Positions 45,010 through 57,524 of a DNA stretch of 64,000 bases are shown here, piece after piece. Location of the stretch: positions 902,758 to 966,757 of the forward strand of contig CACRXP010000006.1 of NCBI GenBank assembly GCA_902702965.1, read 5' to 3'. Position 1 is the first letter of the stretch. Every line of letters begins with the position of its first letter. The notes beneath the pieces are model-generated. The model did no database searches. It worked only from the letters and a program-made list of their open reading frames with translations, and was not told where the DNA came from. The position numbers and the translations under genes are program-made. Source of the stretch: Spirometra erinaceieuropaei (Eukaryota; Platyhelminthes; Cestoda; Diphyllobothriidea; Diphyllobothriidae).

Positions 45010-47710
45010 GCACCGCAAATATATGTTAAAAGTACAGGTATACATACTTCGCCGATCGTGTTCTGCTGAAAAGCACAGCTGAGAGGAATTTTGCTCATCA
45101 GTGGGTCCCCCTAGCTCCCCCTGTGTGTTTCAGTTCTCATGGCGATTACTCTCTCAGTTGAAAAACCTCCATACCGTGTCTTTTAGCATAAAGTGTTATT
45201 TGAAAGCTCGCCACAATTACTGTGCAATGATGAATGTGCTGGCTTTTGTTAGACCTGAGTTCCCATCATCTTACTCGTGCCCTCTTCCCTGGCCTATACA
45301 CAAATCGGAGGTCCAACAATGCTGCAGATCTAGGACACATGTTCGAGTGTAAGCACATCTCGGTCACCTTTTAAAAGTCATGTAAAAAGGCTTAGCGCCC
45401 TTTTTAACAAGAAACACAAACTAAGTGTTCAGGTAATGAGGAGTCACATTAAAGGGACTTTGGCGAAAATGTTTATTTATCTCTATCTTGTTTCGACTAC
45501 TTCACTATATCCAATAAAAGCCATTATCAGGCAAATGATGAGAGCTCACTTGCGAGTGACTCTTCATATATAGATATTACAGGAATGTTTATTCGTCTAT
45601 TTTGCAACATTGACGTTTAGGTAGGTTCCTAATCTCTTGCGCGCTATTTGGCCCTTTTTATTTTTTTAGTCACACAGCAGTACCTCCATAACGTGCAAGC
45701 GGACTATGTTTCTCACTTTATTGAGAAGAACGCCTCATTACGCTGATTCAATCAATCCAGGAAGCAAATGACTTTCCGGAAACCCTTTTGACTATCTGTC
45801 TGCGTAACTCACTTAATTAACAGGTACCGTGCGTTTTTCCTTCAGGCTGCTGACGCAATTCCTCCTGCATTCCTTACTTCGCCCATTCGGACAAATTACG
45901 TTTTCTTCTGCTTGATACAAAGTGTCCATCAGCTAACGTTTATTAAGATAGATGAACAATTGCGTGTCTAATGTCGAAAAGATGGAACTGCGATGTTTGT
46001 TATAGTATTTTTTTGCCTGACGCCCTGAATTCACATTCGACTACCCCTTTCGAGACGACCCACCATTAGGGTCGTATGCGCAGAAGGGTAGCATCATCAG
46101 CAATGGTTTTGTATATCGTACCTGTGCTACATTTAGTGCTTTAACTGTTCTATACCTTCCTTTTAATGACTGGCAGTCTGTAAATGTCAGACTGCCAGTT
46201 TAATTATAGCGGAGTCATAACACATCTGCATGATACATGATTTTATGGCTCCCAACTGCTTTTATGGTTGACTATACTGCTCACCTCTACACTTGTTTGC
46301 CCGTCCAAGTGTTATTCGTATGCAATCTGCTGACATAACGCCAAATGTTTAAAGGTCAACTATCCCAATGTAATGCTAATTAAGTATTCACTGAAAAGAG
46401 TAAGAGGCAGGACTCATGATTGATGAAAATGAACCATTTAAATTGACCATATTGACAAGCTCATTGTCTCTTTTGATTACCCAATGGCAGCAGTATATCC
46501 GAATGCGAATTAAATGCAGGCAAAACTTCCTCTTTTATTGTAGCATAGTGCAGCCAACAACAACAACGGCGAATCGATTCCGTGAAAAAACTGACGGATG
46601 TAAAACAATTGTTTCACTACATAACCGCTATTTACAGTCTTGTGTCTCATATGCGACGGACTTGTGTCATTTGTGGTTCAGTTATATTTTTAAGCGTTGC
46701 TACCACCGAAATTATGGGCTTTATTACTTTTTTTACACCTTGTCAAATCGGAACTTGTTTATGTTCACCTACCCTATTTTTGTTTCGCATAAACTGCGGT
46801 CATCAAACCGAAATCAAAGTTATTTGGGAATGTCCCCTGCATTAATGCACAGAAGCTCTAGGCTACCCATTCGGAGAAAATGCCCCAATGAAGCAAGAAA
46901 GACGAACTCGCTTTGTGGAAAACAATGATATTGCTGACAAGATGCAGAACGAATTCCACAGACGCTTCTTAGCGGCGAACAGACGCGCGTCATTTTCCGT
47001 TACTATGTTGGTGTAAAAAGTTGTCATTTGATGCTAGTTCTTTTTGTTTGCCGATAGTATTCACGAAATTAATGTGTCGGTAGGGTTACTGCGTGTTCCT
47101 AGTTGATTTGTTTGATAAAAGGAAATGTATGGTCTCTTAATTTCCTAGGTAAATAATACACCAAGTTGAGATAAATCCACTCAAATGAAGTTCTTCCTAT
47201 TCAATCTGAACGCTTTTATGGATATTTGAGCAAATTTCCGACAGATAATGCGCAGTGACCGATGTTTTAACTTTTTACCGATAAGGATTGACATCATCTC
47301 AAATAGTGGTGTAAGGAATCTCTGAGGTGACTATTCTAAGAAGATAATGTAAATAATACTTTTGTTTGACTCTAGTCTTCTTCGTCAGAAGGGCATACTT
47401 TCGCTCAATGAAGGTTTATGTTGACAACCCTTCAGCGTACATCCGCACAAGTTTACTGTCGGTAAACAGATATGCGTTAAATGCCATCAACCCCCCCCCC
47501 CAGGCAGACGTTTTATTAAGCTCTTATTGCAAGCATTTCTTTCGTGACTAGCCGCGAGAGTTTGTTCTAAAACAATTTTACTATTTTATTCTCGGCGTGG
47601 AAGTAACGATGAGTTGTATGTTTTCCTAATGTACAAGGCCATTTGGCCTTATTTGCCGGGTCTAAAAATCTGTTTTATAAACCGATTCTGGCATTATTCA
47701 CCTGCTTTTT
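45010..47710. other. no supported gene
   Basis: The 170-codon plus-strand frame at 46416-46928 is long, but rich in S, R, Y, C and F with no domain, and an overlapping hydrophobic frame (46582-46845) competes with it. A C10 run lies near 47490. A palindrome, gactggcagtctgtaaatgt with cagactgccagt, lies at 46168-46199. Nothing is called. Confidence 0.35.
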
Positions 47711-47711
47711 G

Positions 47712-48616
47712 TGGTTGATCGTATGAAATTCCGGCAAAAATTCTGAAATAGATTTTCGATCAGACTTACGTAGGGCTGCGAAATGGATTATTTCGTGACC
47801 TTATCCCGTTTTATTTGAAACACCTCACGGTGTTAACCCTGAAACGCATTTTCTTTGCTGTCTGCAGCAATCGAAATGGCTATAACAACTGCTTAAGTGG
47901 TATACGTTTTCTCCTTTTATTTTCTAAAATTTCGTAAGGTAACATGTATTTGCTAAAAATCCTCCAGAGAATATAATTTCTCTTACTCACTTAATAGGAA
48001 ATCGTGTCTTCTTCAAAAAATTTCCCCATTTCAGAACAATTTTAATCTTGTTCTGACGTTGCATTTCTGTTTACGGTTTCCAATCTACAAACAGCATACT
48101 TTTCGCGTAAAGGAAGATCCTCTATGAAAATGCTGCACGAGAGTAACGAGGTGTTGCGACTGATGTGGCCTATGCCGTATGCTTAACGAGGATAATTGTT
48201 CAACAGATTGATGTGATATAATTCGAATTGACATCCGCAGTTTTAAAAAATACCATAAGCCGAAAATTTTCGAAACCCAAAAGATACACGATTCTTAGGC
48301 ATAATGTTCGAAAGAAGCACGATTGGCCACCACAGGAGTACGAGATGAGGTATATTTGCGCAGGTATTCTACGAAAGATCTTCAAATGTATAAGGACATC
48401 AAAGTAGCTACATAAAACGCCCACTATTTGTGTAGTCATTTTGGCCAAAAAGGTTTGCTGCAGGCATTAAAAAGACATCCGATTCCAAAGTTTTGCTGTG
48501 TCTAAAATATTGCGGATTATGTCAAAAGATGATCAATATTATAAACCCACCCAAGTAATCCTTCTTAATCAAAAACGCATTCTGAAATGTCTTTCAGCAT
48601 TTCGTGAACCCGATCA
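47712..48616. mobile_element. fold-back element, degenerate copy
   Basis: The left part tatgaaattccggcaaaaat with tctgaaatagattttcgatc and the right part caaaaacgcattctgaaatg with tctttcagcatttcgtgaac form the inverted ends. The internal gaaatcgtgtcttcttcaaa near 47999 and gtgtagtcattttggccaaa near 48431 match the copy at 51899. Confidence 0.55.
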
Positions 48617-49584
48617 CTGACTGTACTTCTCATGGGGCCTTTTATTTGGAATATTAAATGCGTCCGGAAGACGTGAAACCATTTTTAAAACTGTCAACGC
48701 ATTTCATTTTATCGAAGCCTAAGCCATTTGCTCCACAATCGTGGTGATTTTAGTAGATCCACGAAGTAATCTTGAAATTCCGAAAGCAGTCCTTCAAAAG
48801 ACACCGTTTGTGTCAAATGTTTTGCTTAAAAAGGCGGGCATTACATGAAAGATCGGAAGTTGTTTCATTTTGTCTTCTTACCCTTTTCTTACGCGTAAAT
48901 ACGCTGATTAACGTTTTTGTGTAAAGATGATGGTCAGTAAAATTGTATATAGTAATTTTGCGTTAAAACTGAAATTTAAGACCTTGAAGTTTTTACTATG
49001 TGCGGTAGTACTTGCGTCAAAGATGAAACGATAACCGATAGAGTGCACTGCAATATGTCGGCAAACTATCAAAGGGTGTTTCGAATTTCGAAGGATGTGT
49101 TTCGTCCTGGTAAAAAACGTTTGCCTCTCGATATGCAAAAAGACGCAAGACAGGCATATTGTAGAGCAGAAGCTAGTAGAAATGTCTGTTGTGATTAAAC
49201 TCTCCTGTGGTTAATTTTTCTGAAGCCGCCTCCTCTAACTGCCATGGTGGCAGACACATTCCCTAACCACCGAGAATTCAGGAAAATCCCTCAATTCCAG
49301 TGCTTTAGTAGCTGTAACGCCCTAGTCACTATGAACTGCAGCTGTTAAGGATGTTAAAATATCGTCCTCAGTGAGCTGACATTGTAGTTGACATAATATT
49401 TGAAAAACCACTGAAAGGGCGCACGAATGTCCATATGTATATATTACGCATACTTTACACATGAGAATAAAGTAAATAAATGAGAATAGATTAATTCACA
49501 ATGATTTACCCCATGTTAGCTGTTAAGTTCTCACGAAATTATAAACCAACAATTTCCAAAATGGAATATTCACCAGAATGTGCT

Positions 49585-50075
49585 CAGGGGACCATGGATG
49601 ATCGAGTTATGATCTGAAACCCTCGCAATTGTGTCATGCAGCGGCAAAATATCGGTGAAACATATTTTGGCTGTTGGCCAACAACTGTGCTAAGAAATAT
49701 GATAAATCATGTAATCAATGCGTATACTACTGGCTCCCTGTTAGCAATTTATGAATATTATGCGCTTATTCTGATGTGAATGATGGAGCTGGACACAAAA
49801 AAAGTTTAAGTTTGGGTCAGTAAGTCTCAGATAGATGGATTAACTCATGGGGGCGCCAGGGATCCACTGATGAGCCTAACCCCCGCAGCTGTGTCATGCA
49901 GCGACAGGATACTGACGAAACACGTGTCTGGGCTTCCGGCTGGTGTTAGGCATGGTGTGTCGTGTTACCTGTGTATAGACTACCCTACAAGAAACCCCGC
50001 GCTGGATGAGCTAGGTCAACACGGGGCAAGAGCAGATTACGGCAGGTGTTATTGGGACTGAGCACGCATAACAAA
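49585..50075 (+). repeat. two direct copies of an unclassified repeat (D)
   Basis: Copy 1 (about 49612-49680) has caattgtgtcatgcagcggc, then aatatcggtgaaacat. Copy 2 (about 49880-49950) has cagctgtgtcatgcagcgac, then ggatactgacgaaacacgtg. Copy 2 continues GC-rich to about 50075. The pair lies directly upstream of a lineage-2 PLE 3' end and may be its 5' region, though that link is only positional. Confidence 0.5.
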
Positions 50076-50238
50076 TGATGCAGGTCCATTTGCAAGCCCA
50101 TACCGCGGCGCCGTTGTTGCCATTGTTGAAAATCCTGGTCAACTGTTTATTGCGCACCGGGATGCGTGCTAGTAGCTCTAAGTGTGGGTTTTCGTCGTGC
50201 TAGTCACCCGCAACGACTCCAACACCCGGTCTTCTTGA

Positions 50239-50748
50239 CTCGGCTGGTGTGCACCAAAACAAACCACATGGCGAACTCTCCCATACGTCAAAAATGTATC
50301 TGAACTTGTCGAAAGACAATTGAAAAAGTACCAGATACACGTAGCACACCAGCCGGCAACTACCTTACGCACACAGCTTGTGCACCCTAAGGACAGGGTC
50401 GACTACCTTGAAAGAAAAGGTGTCGTCTACAAAATCCCGTGTTCTAGTTGTGATGCCGTTTATTGTGGCCAAACTGGGAAATCTGTCTCAACCCGTATAC
50501 ATGAGCATCAGTTAGCGGTGAAGAGACGCGACCATTTATCCCACGTGGCCATGCACACACTAGACACTGGGCATAAATTCGCATGGGAGAACACTCACAT
50601 TGTTGGCGCCTGCCAATCAAGAAAAGGCCGCGAATTCCTGGAAGCAATGCACTCAGATGAGGCATGCATCAACCAGCATATCGATTTAGATGCCGCATAC
50701 AAAATCGTTAAGGACAGATTCAAACTGAGTCAGCTAATCCCGAGATGA
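50239..50748 (+). CDS. PLE lineage 2: GIY-YIG endonuclease fragment
   Basis: The open frame begins after a TGA at 50236-50238 and reads APKQTTWRTLPYVKNVSELV, then ERQLKKYQIHVAHQPATTLR, then VVYKIPCSSCDAVYCGQTGK, TRIHEHQLAVKRRDHLSHVA, and ends in REFLEAMHSDEACINQHIDL with a short C-terminal extension to the stop. All GIY-YIG landmarks are present: YKIPC, a CxxC pair, YCGQT, the R of TRIHEH and the E of REFLEA. There is no start codon at the left limit and no RT ahead of it, so this is a 5'-truncated copy. The element's 3' tail follows to about 50905 (gtctgaagacgagctgggga, acaataaaattttgctg). Confidence 0.8.
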   Translation, partial: LGWCAPKQTTWRTLPYVKNVSELVERQLKKYQIHVAHQPATTLRTQLVHPKDRVDYLERKGVVYKIPCSSCDAVYCGQTGKSVSTRIHEHQLAVKRRDHLSHVAMHTLDTGHKFAWENTHIVGACQSRKGREFLEAMHSDEACINQHIDLDAAYKIVKDRFKLSQLIPR

Positions 50749-51081
50749 CAATCTTAACCAATCATTGACTCCTTTTGCTAGACTCAGGCTAAAAGTTAAT
50801 TGTTTTTGCATACCCATTGTCTGAAGACGAGCTGGGGAACCAGTCTCGAAAATTCACAATAAAATTTTGCTGTTTCCCAAAGAACTTCATCTTTCTAATT
50901 ATATTTCTTGGGATGCCTGTTTTTCAATTTACACATTTATATATCTACAATCAGTAATGGGTGCACACCGATCTATTGACTTTACAAAACAAACAAGCTA
51001 CATATGAGTGGCAAAGGTTACGAACAGGCAACCAATTACCAGGACGCAGTCGGCCAAGTCATAAGAACAGCGAGGAGAGAC

Positions 51082-51157
51082 GACAGAGAATGACTGGTTG
51101 AATGAAGGCACAATAAGCCTGAAACAGTACTGTATCAATCTATCCGCATTCTCTGTC
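51082..51157. repeat. 11-bp perfect inverted repeat upstream of a PLE
   Basis: gacagagaatg (51082-51092) and cattctctgtc (51147-51157) can pair with a 54-nt loop that contains cagtactg. It lies just before the truncated PLE at 51160. Confidence 0.5.
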
Positions 51158-51159
51158 AT

Positions 51160-51696
51160 CCTTTCTCGCTGATGACATCCGATGTGGCACTTGTAATGCA
51201 GTGTATTGTGGTCAAACCGGAAAATCCGCCTCTACACGCCTACATGAACACCAATTGGCAGTGAAGAGGCGGGACCACTTATCCCAAGTCGCCATGCATA
51301 CTCTTGAAACTGGGCACAAATTCGCTTGGGATAAAACACGCATTGTCGGTTCCTGCCCATATAAGAAAGGCCGAGAATTCCTAGAGGCCATTCACTCTGA
51401 TGATTCATGCATCAATCGACGCATCGACCTTGATGCCATGTACACAAGTCTCAAAGAAAAATGGAAAAGGTAATAGCCAATCAAGACGTGACATCAGCCT
51501 ACAGCATTAACCCATCTTCAGTCATGACAGAGCAATATCGATTTTTTCGGCATTGTTTAAATTTTGACTGTTTTTTCACACTTACTACACGTCTGAAGAC
51601 GAGCTGGGGAACCAGTCTCGAAAATTTACGAAATAAAGTTTGTTAATTTTCCCAAAGGACTCATTCTTCTTCGAAATATATATATATATATATATG
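51160..51696 (+). mobile_element. Penelope-like element, lineage 2, strongly 5'-truncated
   Basis: Coding homology starts inside the GIY-YIG domain at about 51177. The 3' tail (51474-51675) has gacgtgacatcagcctacag, cgattttttcggcattgttt, gtctgaagacgagctgggga and aataaagtttgttaattttc, and the copy ends in (TA)n at 51676-51695. The tail matches the one at 35851-36038. Confidence 0.8.
51171..51473 (+). CDS. PLE lineage 2: GIY-YIG endonuclease, C-terminal part
   Basis: The frame reads IRCGTCNAVYCGQTGKSAST, RLHEHQLAVKRRDHLSQVAM, HTLETGHKFAWDKTRIVGSC, then GREFLEAIHSDDSCINRRID, and ends in SLKEKWKR. It has YCGQT, the R of TRLHEH and the E of REFLEA, but the first GIY half-motif (YKIPC) is cut: only IRC remains. 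Without that strand the domain is unlikely to fold as an active nuclease. The sequence is very close to the copy at 36023-36913, suggesting related, fairly recent insertions. Confidence 0.75.
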   Translation, partial: DDIRCGTCNAVYCGQTGKSASTRLHEHQLAVKRRDHLSQVAMHTLETGHKFAWDKTRIVGSCPYKKGREFLEAIHSDDSCINRRIDLDAMYTSLKEKWKR

Positions 51697-51898
51697 GAGG
51701 TGCGTTCACTAGTCAGGTTCTGCCACAGGTTCATCCGTTGTGTCCCGGCGTCCAATATGGGTTCCCGTAGACAGCATGGGGGGGGATTTCCATTAAAGAA
51801 GACTCATAATTTTTGCCGCCGGCCCAATAGGGAAAACCTTTGAGTCCTTAGATACAATGCGCTCGGATGGGGGACGCATCAATAAGACCACAGATTTA

Positions 51899-52896
51899 CA
51901 GTAGACGTGCTAACTCATGAAATGTCAACCAAAATTTCGAAATGCGTTCTCGTTTCGAAAAGATAAATTAAGTTGTGTTGTAAAACTGATCATAATGCAG
52001 CATAAATCTATAATGATCCAGTTTTCTTAGGGTGTCGGCTTTCGAAAGTATTTATTTTCGGCAGCATGCAAAATCTATTGTCTGCGAAAAATGACTACTT
52101 ATGTAGTATGCAATTTTCTCATTGATTTTCCACGCCCTTAAAAGTTCAATTATATTTCGTGAAAAACATGCATAAAAATATACATTCTTTAATTTATTCG
52201 GTAGAAAATCTCGTCTTCTTCCAATTTCATACTCAAACGAATAGGAGCATAATTCGGTTTTATAAAAGTTTCTAATTGTTAGATTGTTTAATACCGTTAA
52301 ATGGCCGTTCATGAAACGACATGTATCTGCATTTACAAATGTGGCTTGTAAAGTTAACAATATAGCTCAAATGCACTGTTTAATTTTATGAACCTCATAT
52401 GATCTCCTCTTAACACCGTAGAGAAATGCATGGTTTTCCGTAAAAGGAAAATATACATCTTGTAGTTTTGAAACCCTGAATGCAAGTGTAACAGCAGGTC
52501 GGGATCAAAATTATTCGGGAATTAGAAAAGTTTTTTTAAAACCAAACTCTGCTTTTCTTTTGAGTATGAAATTGGAAGACGACGTGTTTTTCTAACGAAT
52601 AGGTAAAAGAATGAACATTTTTATGCATGTTTTCCATGAAATATAATTGGATTTTTAAGAGCATAGAAAAACAATGAGAGAATTGCTACTACTTGAGTAG
52701 TCATTTTTTGCAGAGTATAGAAATTGCATGCTGCTGAAAATAAGTTCTTTAGAAAGCAGACACCCTCACGAAGCTGGATTATTATAGATTTATGCTGCAT
52801 CATGATTAGTTTTACAACACAACTTAATTTATCTTTTCGAAACGAGAACGCATTTCGAAATTTTAGTTGACATTTCATGAGTTAGCACATCTACTG
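51899..52896. mobile_element. fold-back element, best-preserved copy (998 bp)
   Basis: The ends cagtagacgtgctaactcat and, inverted, atgagttagcacatctactg are flanked by TA on both sides (51897-51898 and 52897-52898). The inverted match continues far inward: aaaagataaattaagttgtg with its complement near 52824, and gtcttcttccaatttcatac (about 52212) with gtatgaaattggaagacgac (about 52564). There is no transposase. The 102- and 85-codon minus-strand frames inside it are chance frames. Confidence 0.85.
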
Positions 52897-53464
52897 TAGA
52901 CTCCGTCTATAGAATTTACGAAAATGAGGGAAACGAAGTTTAACCAAACTCGAAGGGACCTATGGAAGCAAAAACAGCGGGTAAGTGCACGTCCTACGCA
53001 ATCTAAGGATCATCTGCTGCGCGTGTACGAAAATGCTTGTTTTTTGCATTACTTATATGTCGGAGACCACCTTTTGGTGCAAAATCCCGGTGAATTAGGC
53101 GGAGAGTCAGGCTGTATGTGGCACGCACAGACGATCTGTGTAACTCTGTCATTTACTGTGTGAAATGCTCTGATCAACGGTTGGACTGCCGCTGATAGTG
53201 GACTGATGGCTCTCGGAGGGAAAAGTGATTAAGGTCTTTTTTGGGGGCTGTGTGTTATGAAATAGCACGATGTGCTAAAAATCGTAGTTTGGAAGGCTGC
53301 CGTCTGGTTAGATAACTCAAATCGATTTTCGGGACAGAGGGTATTGCTGCAGCAGCCCTGTCATGGCCTTCATGGTCTTTCCACCCAGTTTGGATTCGAG
53401 CGCCAATTTTGGTCTACGGTGCGCGGGCCAGATGCGGGTAGCATGCTTAGACGGCTTTTTAGGC

Positions 53465-53545
53465 TTCGTCCTCCCGTGGTCTTCTTGACTCTATCTTGAC
53501 ACAGGTGGGGTAAGAAAGAGTACCGGAGATGCTGCTCGTTTCAGC
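53465..53545 (+). repeat. dispersed repeat family A, fragment
   Basis: gtggtcttcttgactctatc, then ttgacacaggtggggtaaga with gagatgctgctcg, match the inverted-orientation consensus near 62408-62480. Confidence 0.5.
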
Positions 53546-53549
53546 CGCA

Positions 53550-56500
53550 CATTATCGTCTCTGCTTATACGTTGGGAATCGATGATAATGATGGTCACAC
53601 CGTCATATGTCTGCGGACGAATAAAAGAAACAGTCCCGAATATTGTCAAAATAAGCGCTAGTTTATTGATGCGGAATTCGGTCCCTTTCCTAATATGCAT
53701 ATGATACACAGAGAGGAATATAATAACTTTCGGCCTTTGCATCACATTCTTTCAGGATCAGTCAAAAATCGTCATAGTCTGGACACTCAAGTTGGCTTTC
53801 GTGACATTTGGTAGTTTATCGCTGGTTGCCTCTTTTTCACCCTGATGAGGTCGCAAACGATTGTTGCTTACCTGTCCGCCCTTAGTAGCGGAAGCATGTC
53901 GAATAGTCTTTTTACTTTGTCTTGTTTTTTTCGGGGAAATGTGACGCGTGAACTTAGAGTAAATTCTTTGAAACAGACCTTTTCAGGCACGGTCCATAAG
54001 TTGAAATTCATCAGCTGCTGTGGATTAGCCATGTAATATTTACAGACCTTTAACGGGCAGCCAGTCACATTCAGTCACGTTGACGATCTTCAATCCACAG
54101 TATTGCACACGTGCATGCGTTTCTCACTTTTTAAGGTTGCCTAGGTCCAACGCGCAAAAAAAAACAGTCCAAAAGCAATTGTTTGATACTATTTTTATCA
54201 CAAACTACTTGACATGACTCCACAGAAGGTTCCTTTTATTTTGTACTTATTTTCCAGGGTGATCATGTAACAGTCCACAACAATGTCAGTGCACGGTTGC
54301 ATCTCCCGGCCTTTCGTGTATAATGCCATGAAAATGTTGAAAGGGACGCCCTGAGTGTTCACACTAAAAGAAAGCCATTGTATTCTGCTTCAATCCATCC
54401 AACAATTTATCGTATAACTTTATTACTATTTTTCCTAGAGGTAAGCAGCTTTGGAAGACTTTTGCGCCTGATTAAAACACAAGGCTTTCAATCGACGGAA
54501 AACTTGCGGTTTACTAGAATGGCATTACTTTCGTTCGTTAAACGACGTTTTGCAGGTTGGCTGCCAGTATACGCTAATCCTTACATATATTCAGTAAGCA
54601 TTCAATGAAACACCACATCTGCTACAAGGCAGAAATTCGAGTTTTGTTAATGCTTTCCGCAGTTTCCTTGAGCTGCCATTTCCATCTGTCCTACTGATAA
54701 AAGTAATACCAACATCTTCCATTTATTACCTGATTTCTTATGCCCTATTTTGTCAATTGTCTTTTATATCCTTACCTCACGTAATATAGAAATTGACCAT
54801 TTATTTTTTGTACGTTTGCTCATTATAAAACAGACATCATACGTCGAAAAATCATATCATTTTGTGACGGTAGGCATTATTTGTTTGGTTCTAGACGGTT
54901 ACACAACGAAATCGCAAGCGCATCATTTGAGAATTTATTCAGTGCCGTTAAATGGCACACATATCTTGAATTTTGTTAAACTCTAAAAGGGTCCCTGGAA
55001 TGAAACAGGCTAATCTAAAGTATGATTTTTACGCGCTTATCGTAATACCTTTCGAATATATTAGTTGGTTTTTGCGGCTCTTATTAGTATTCGAGTATGG
55101 ACAAACCTTAGATAGGAATATCATGTTAGATAAAGTTTCGATCTCTTTTTCGCAAGAAATATCTCTTTCAAGCTGCTAGTCATCAGTGTCAATTTTTACA
55201 CTCTAAAACGATCGATTTATTATTTTCCAAGACAAAGCAAGGTTTTTTAACGCCTAAAGGTGTTTTTTAGATGTAATAGGTTAAATTAGGGCATGGTGTC
55301 TTTACCCAGACAGTAGAATCTTGCTATAATAGACCCTTATTTACCTTATTACTGTCTTTTAGCAAAAACTCATTTTGTTTGGTTTTGAGTATTTCTTAAT
55401 TGATTATTTGTTTAAATGCGCTTGGGGTTGCAGCGGCGTCTCATTTTTGGTTCACGTGTTAGCAAGTTTCACAGTTTACAGAGCCGCTAGTGGATACTGA
55501 CTGACTGACGACGAGAAAGGTTAACCTTATATGCTTAAATCGGCCAGACTATTCAAATGGCAAGGTAAGTCGTCCATAGCCGTGATCTCTTGCTTTAAAA
55601 TATCCAAAGATTCCAGATTATGCAGTAAATTCACCACTAAATCATATCACTCACAGCAATGAAGAGGTGCACAACACTGTGTAACGTACTTTAGCCGGTA
55701 TGAGTCAACTGAGACTGTTTAATTCTAATATAAACTGAGATTTCGTTTCAAAGAAACCTATTTGCGACTAATAGTCTTGGATTTTTCTCTGTTTGAAGAG
55801 ATCGTTGAGCATAAGCAGAGGCTTTGCCTATATTAACGAGATCCAAGACATTACGATACCTCCGTCTATACATCGAGTTTTTTTTTCCTGAAGAATTATT
55901 AAGAAACCAACTGGCTATTGCAATAAAAGTGTCTTAGTTGCAACATTTAAAAAATTTTCTAAATGTTTCCTGCCACTGTAACTAATCGCAGCATCCCGCG
56001 ACTATGTGGTCTGCCGGAATTGAACACATTTCAACTGCTTTAAGCATCTAAACATCTACGATTGCCATTTCAGTCAACGCGAGTGGAACAAATTGCACCA
56101 TTTTGCATAGGCTTCGCTGCTTCTCCAAAATATTGCCATGAAAACAGAGCGGCCGTTTGTTTATACAATTGTTTTGGAGGGAGTTTCTTCAAAATCAAAT
56201 AAATGGATATTTCCATCTTTAAATCCTTCTTTCTATTAATTCGATCATCACGTTTTATGAATTGGAAGTGTTACGGATAGATTTCTTCCTGTTTAAAACT
56301 GCCTGGGAATTTGTTTAACCAAACATAAAATTGTCATTTTAAACAGGGCTAACAACCACTTTTGGAACCCAGTTAAGGGCTTTTTCGTTATAAGAATGCA
56401 TAAAGTATCGGCTGATCTCACTGTAAATTACCACTGGTGCCCGTTCGTAAGGCGACTAGAATGCCAATAGCCCACTAAAGACGAACGAATCGCGGTTTAT

Positions 56501-57520
56501 TTGTGCACCAAACTCGCATACCAATAAATCCTCTTTTTCACAGGATGCGACAAGCACCCTAGTCTGAAAAACGCCTCGAGTTCTACGCTCACGCGCCTGC
56601 GAAGCACGTAACTCATGAAGTACTTTCAGTGTGCCTGAAGAAGATAGTCCCGGCCGAGGTTAGAAGTGAATATTCGCAGGGTGGGGGTGGTGCGTGTGCT
56701 TGAGCACGCTTAGCATCGCAGATAAAAAATCCTTACCGAGTTTTGCAGAGGATCAAAGAGTTTTGCAAGATTCCCAAATCTGGAACATTTTTACGACTGA
56801 GTTAAAACAAAACCGTCTGATCTGCCGACCGAAAATGCGTGCTGTCCACAATCTCGTGCTGAGACTTTGAGGTGCATTAGAGATCAGCTCTCGTTTGAGA
56901 AGTATCCTGTTTAATGCCTGCAGAACTTGCCTTAGTAGTAGGTGCGCCGTCAGTAAAATTGACCGTGTTTGTAAAAAATCGGGCGATTTCGGTAACCTAC
57001 TAGGTCTTTCCAAATGGCTGAAATATTTAATGACCGGAGTTCTTTTCAAAAAGCAATCTATCTTATGAGGTTAACGAAACGTGGAAACACAGTGAATGTA
57101 ACAGCGGAGTAAACCCAAATGCAGCAAATCAAAGCGATAACTGATGAAATGTCAGAAGGCGGCTTTTTTAACTTGGAAGGTACTCTGAAACGGCGGAGGT
57201 TTCATCAAAGCGTTTTCAACGGTAAAATGTCTTGTTACGGGGTCAGTGAGCGTTTTTACAGTAGAAAATAAGTTTCCGAGGGAAGATTAGTGCTCCGCAC
57301 CAAGGACGCTATTTCTTAGTCAAGATACATACGACTTTGTGCAATTAAGAGTGAGCTTTTTGAAGTCAATGGGCAACGGGGTTATTCGATTATCTTGCTT
57401 GTAGAGCGAAGCGTAGGTAACTAGAAAGAAAAATAAAGTGTTAGCAAGACAGATGGCTATTGAGTTTCCTCTGTCGCAGGCGAATACATTCATTCTAGAC
57501 TGCAAATGCAGGGTGTTCCA
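53550..57520. other. no supported gene
   Basis: Several frames of 60-100 codons occur on both strands (for example 54750-54986 plus and 56753-57049 minus), but none has convincing splice sites or domains. No repeats shared with other regions were seen. Confidence 0.35.
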
Positions 57521-57524
57521 TAAA

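Noticed and set aside
46416..46928. 170-codon plus-strand frame
   Set aside because: Composition is typical of chance frames in AT-rich DNA, no domain is present, and an overlapping frame of similar quality exists.
49870..49925. ctgatgag followed by cgaaac, as in a hammerhead core
   Set aside because: The 40 bp between them do not form a stem next to the core, and the sister repeat at 49.6 kb lacks both motifs.
51168..51190. ctgatga with a following catc-gatg hairpin at the start of the PLE at 51.2 kb
   Set aside because: No GAAA or stem I follows, and the sequence is coding (IRCGTC) in the GIY-YIG frame.
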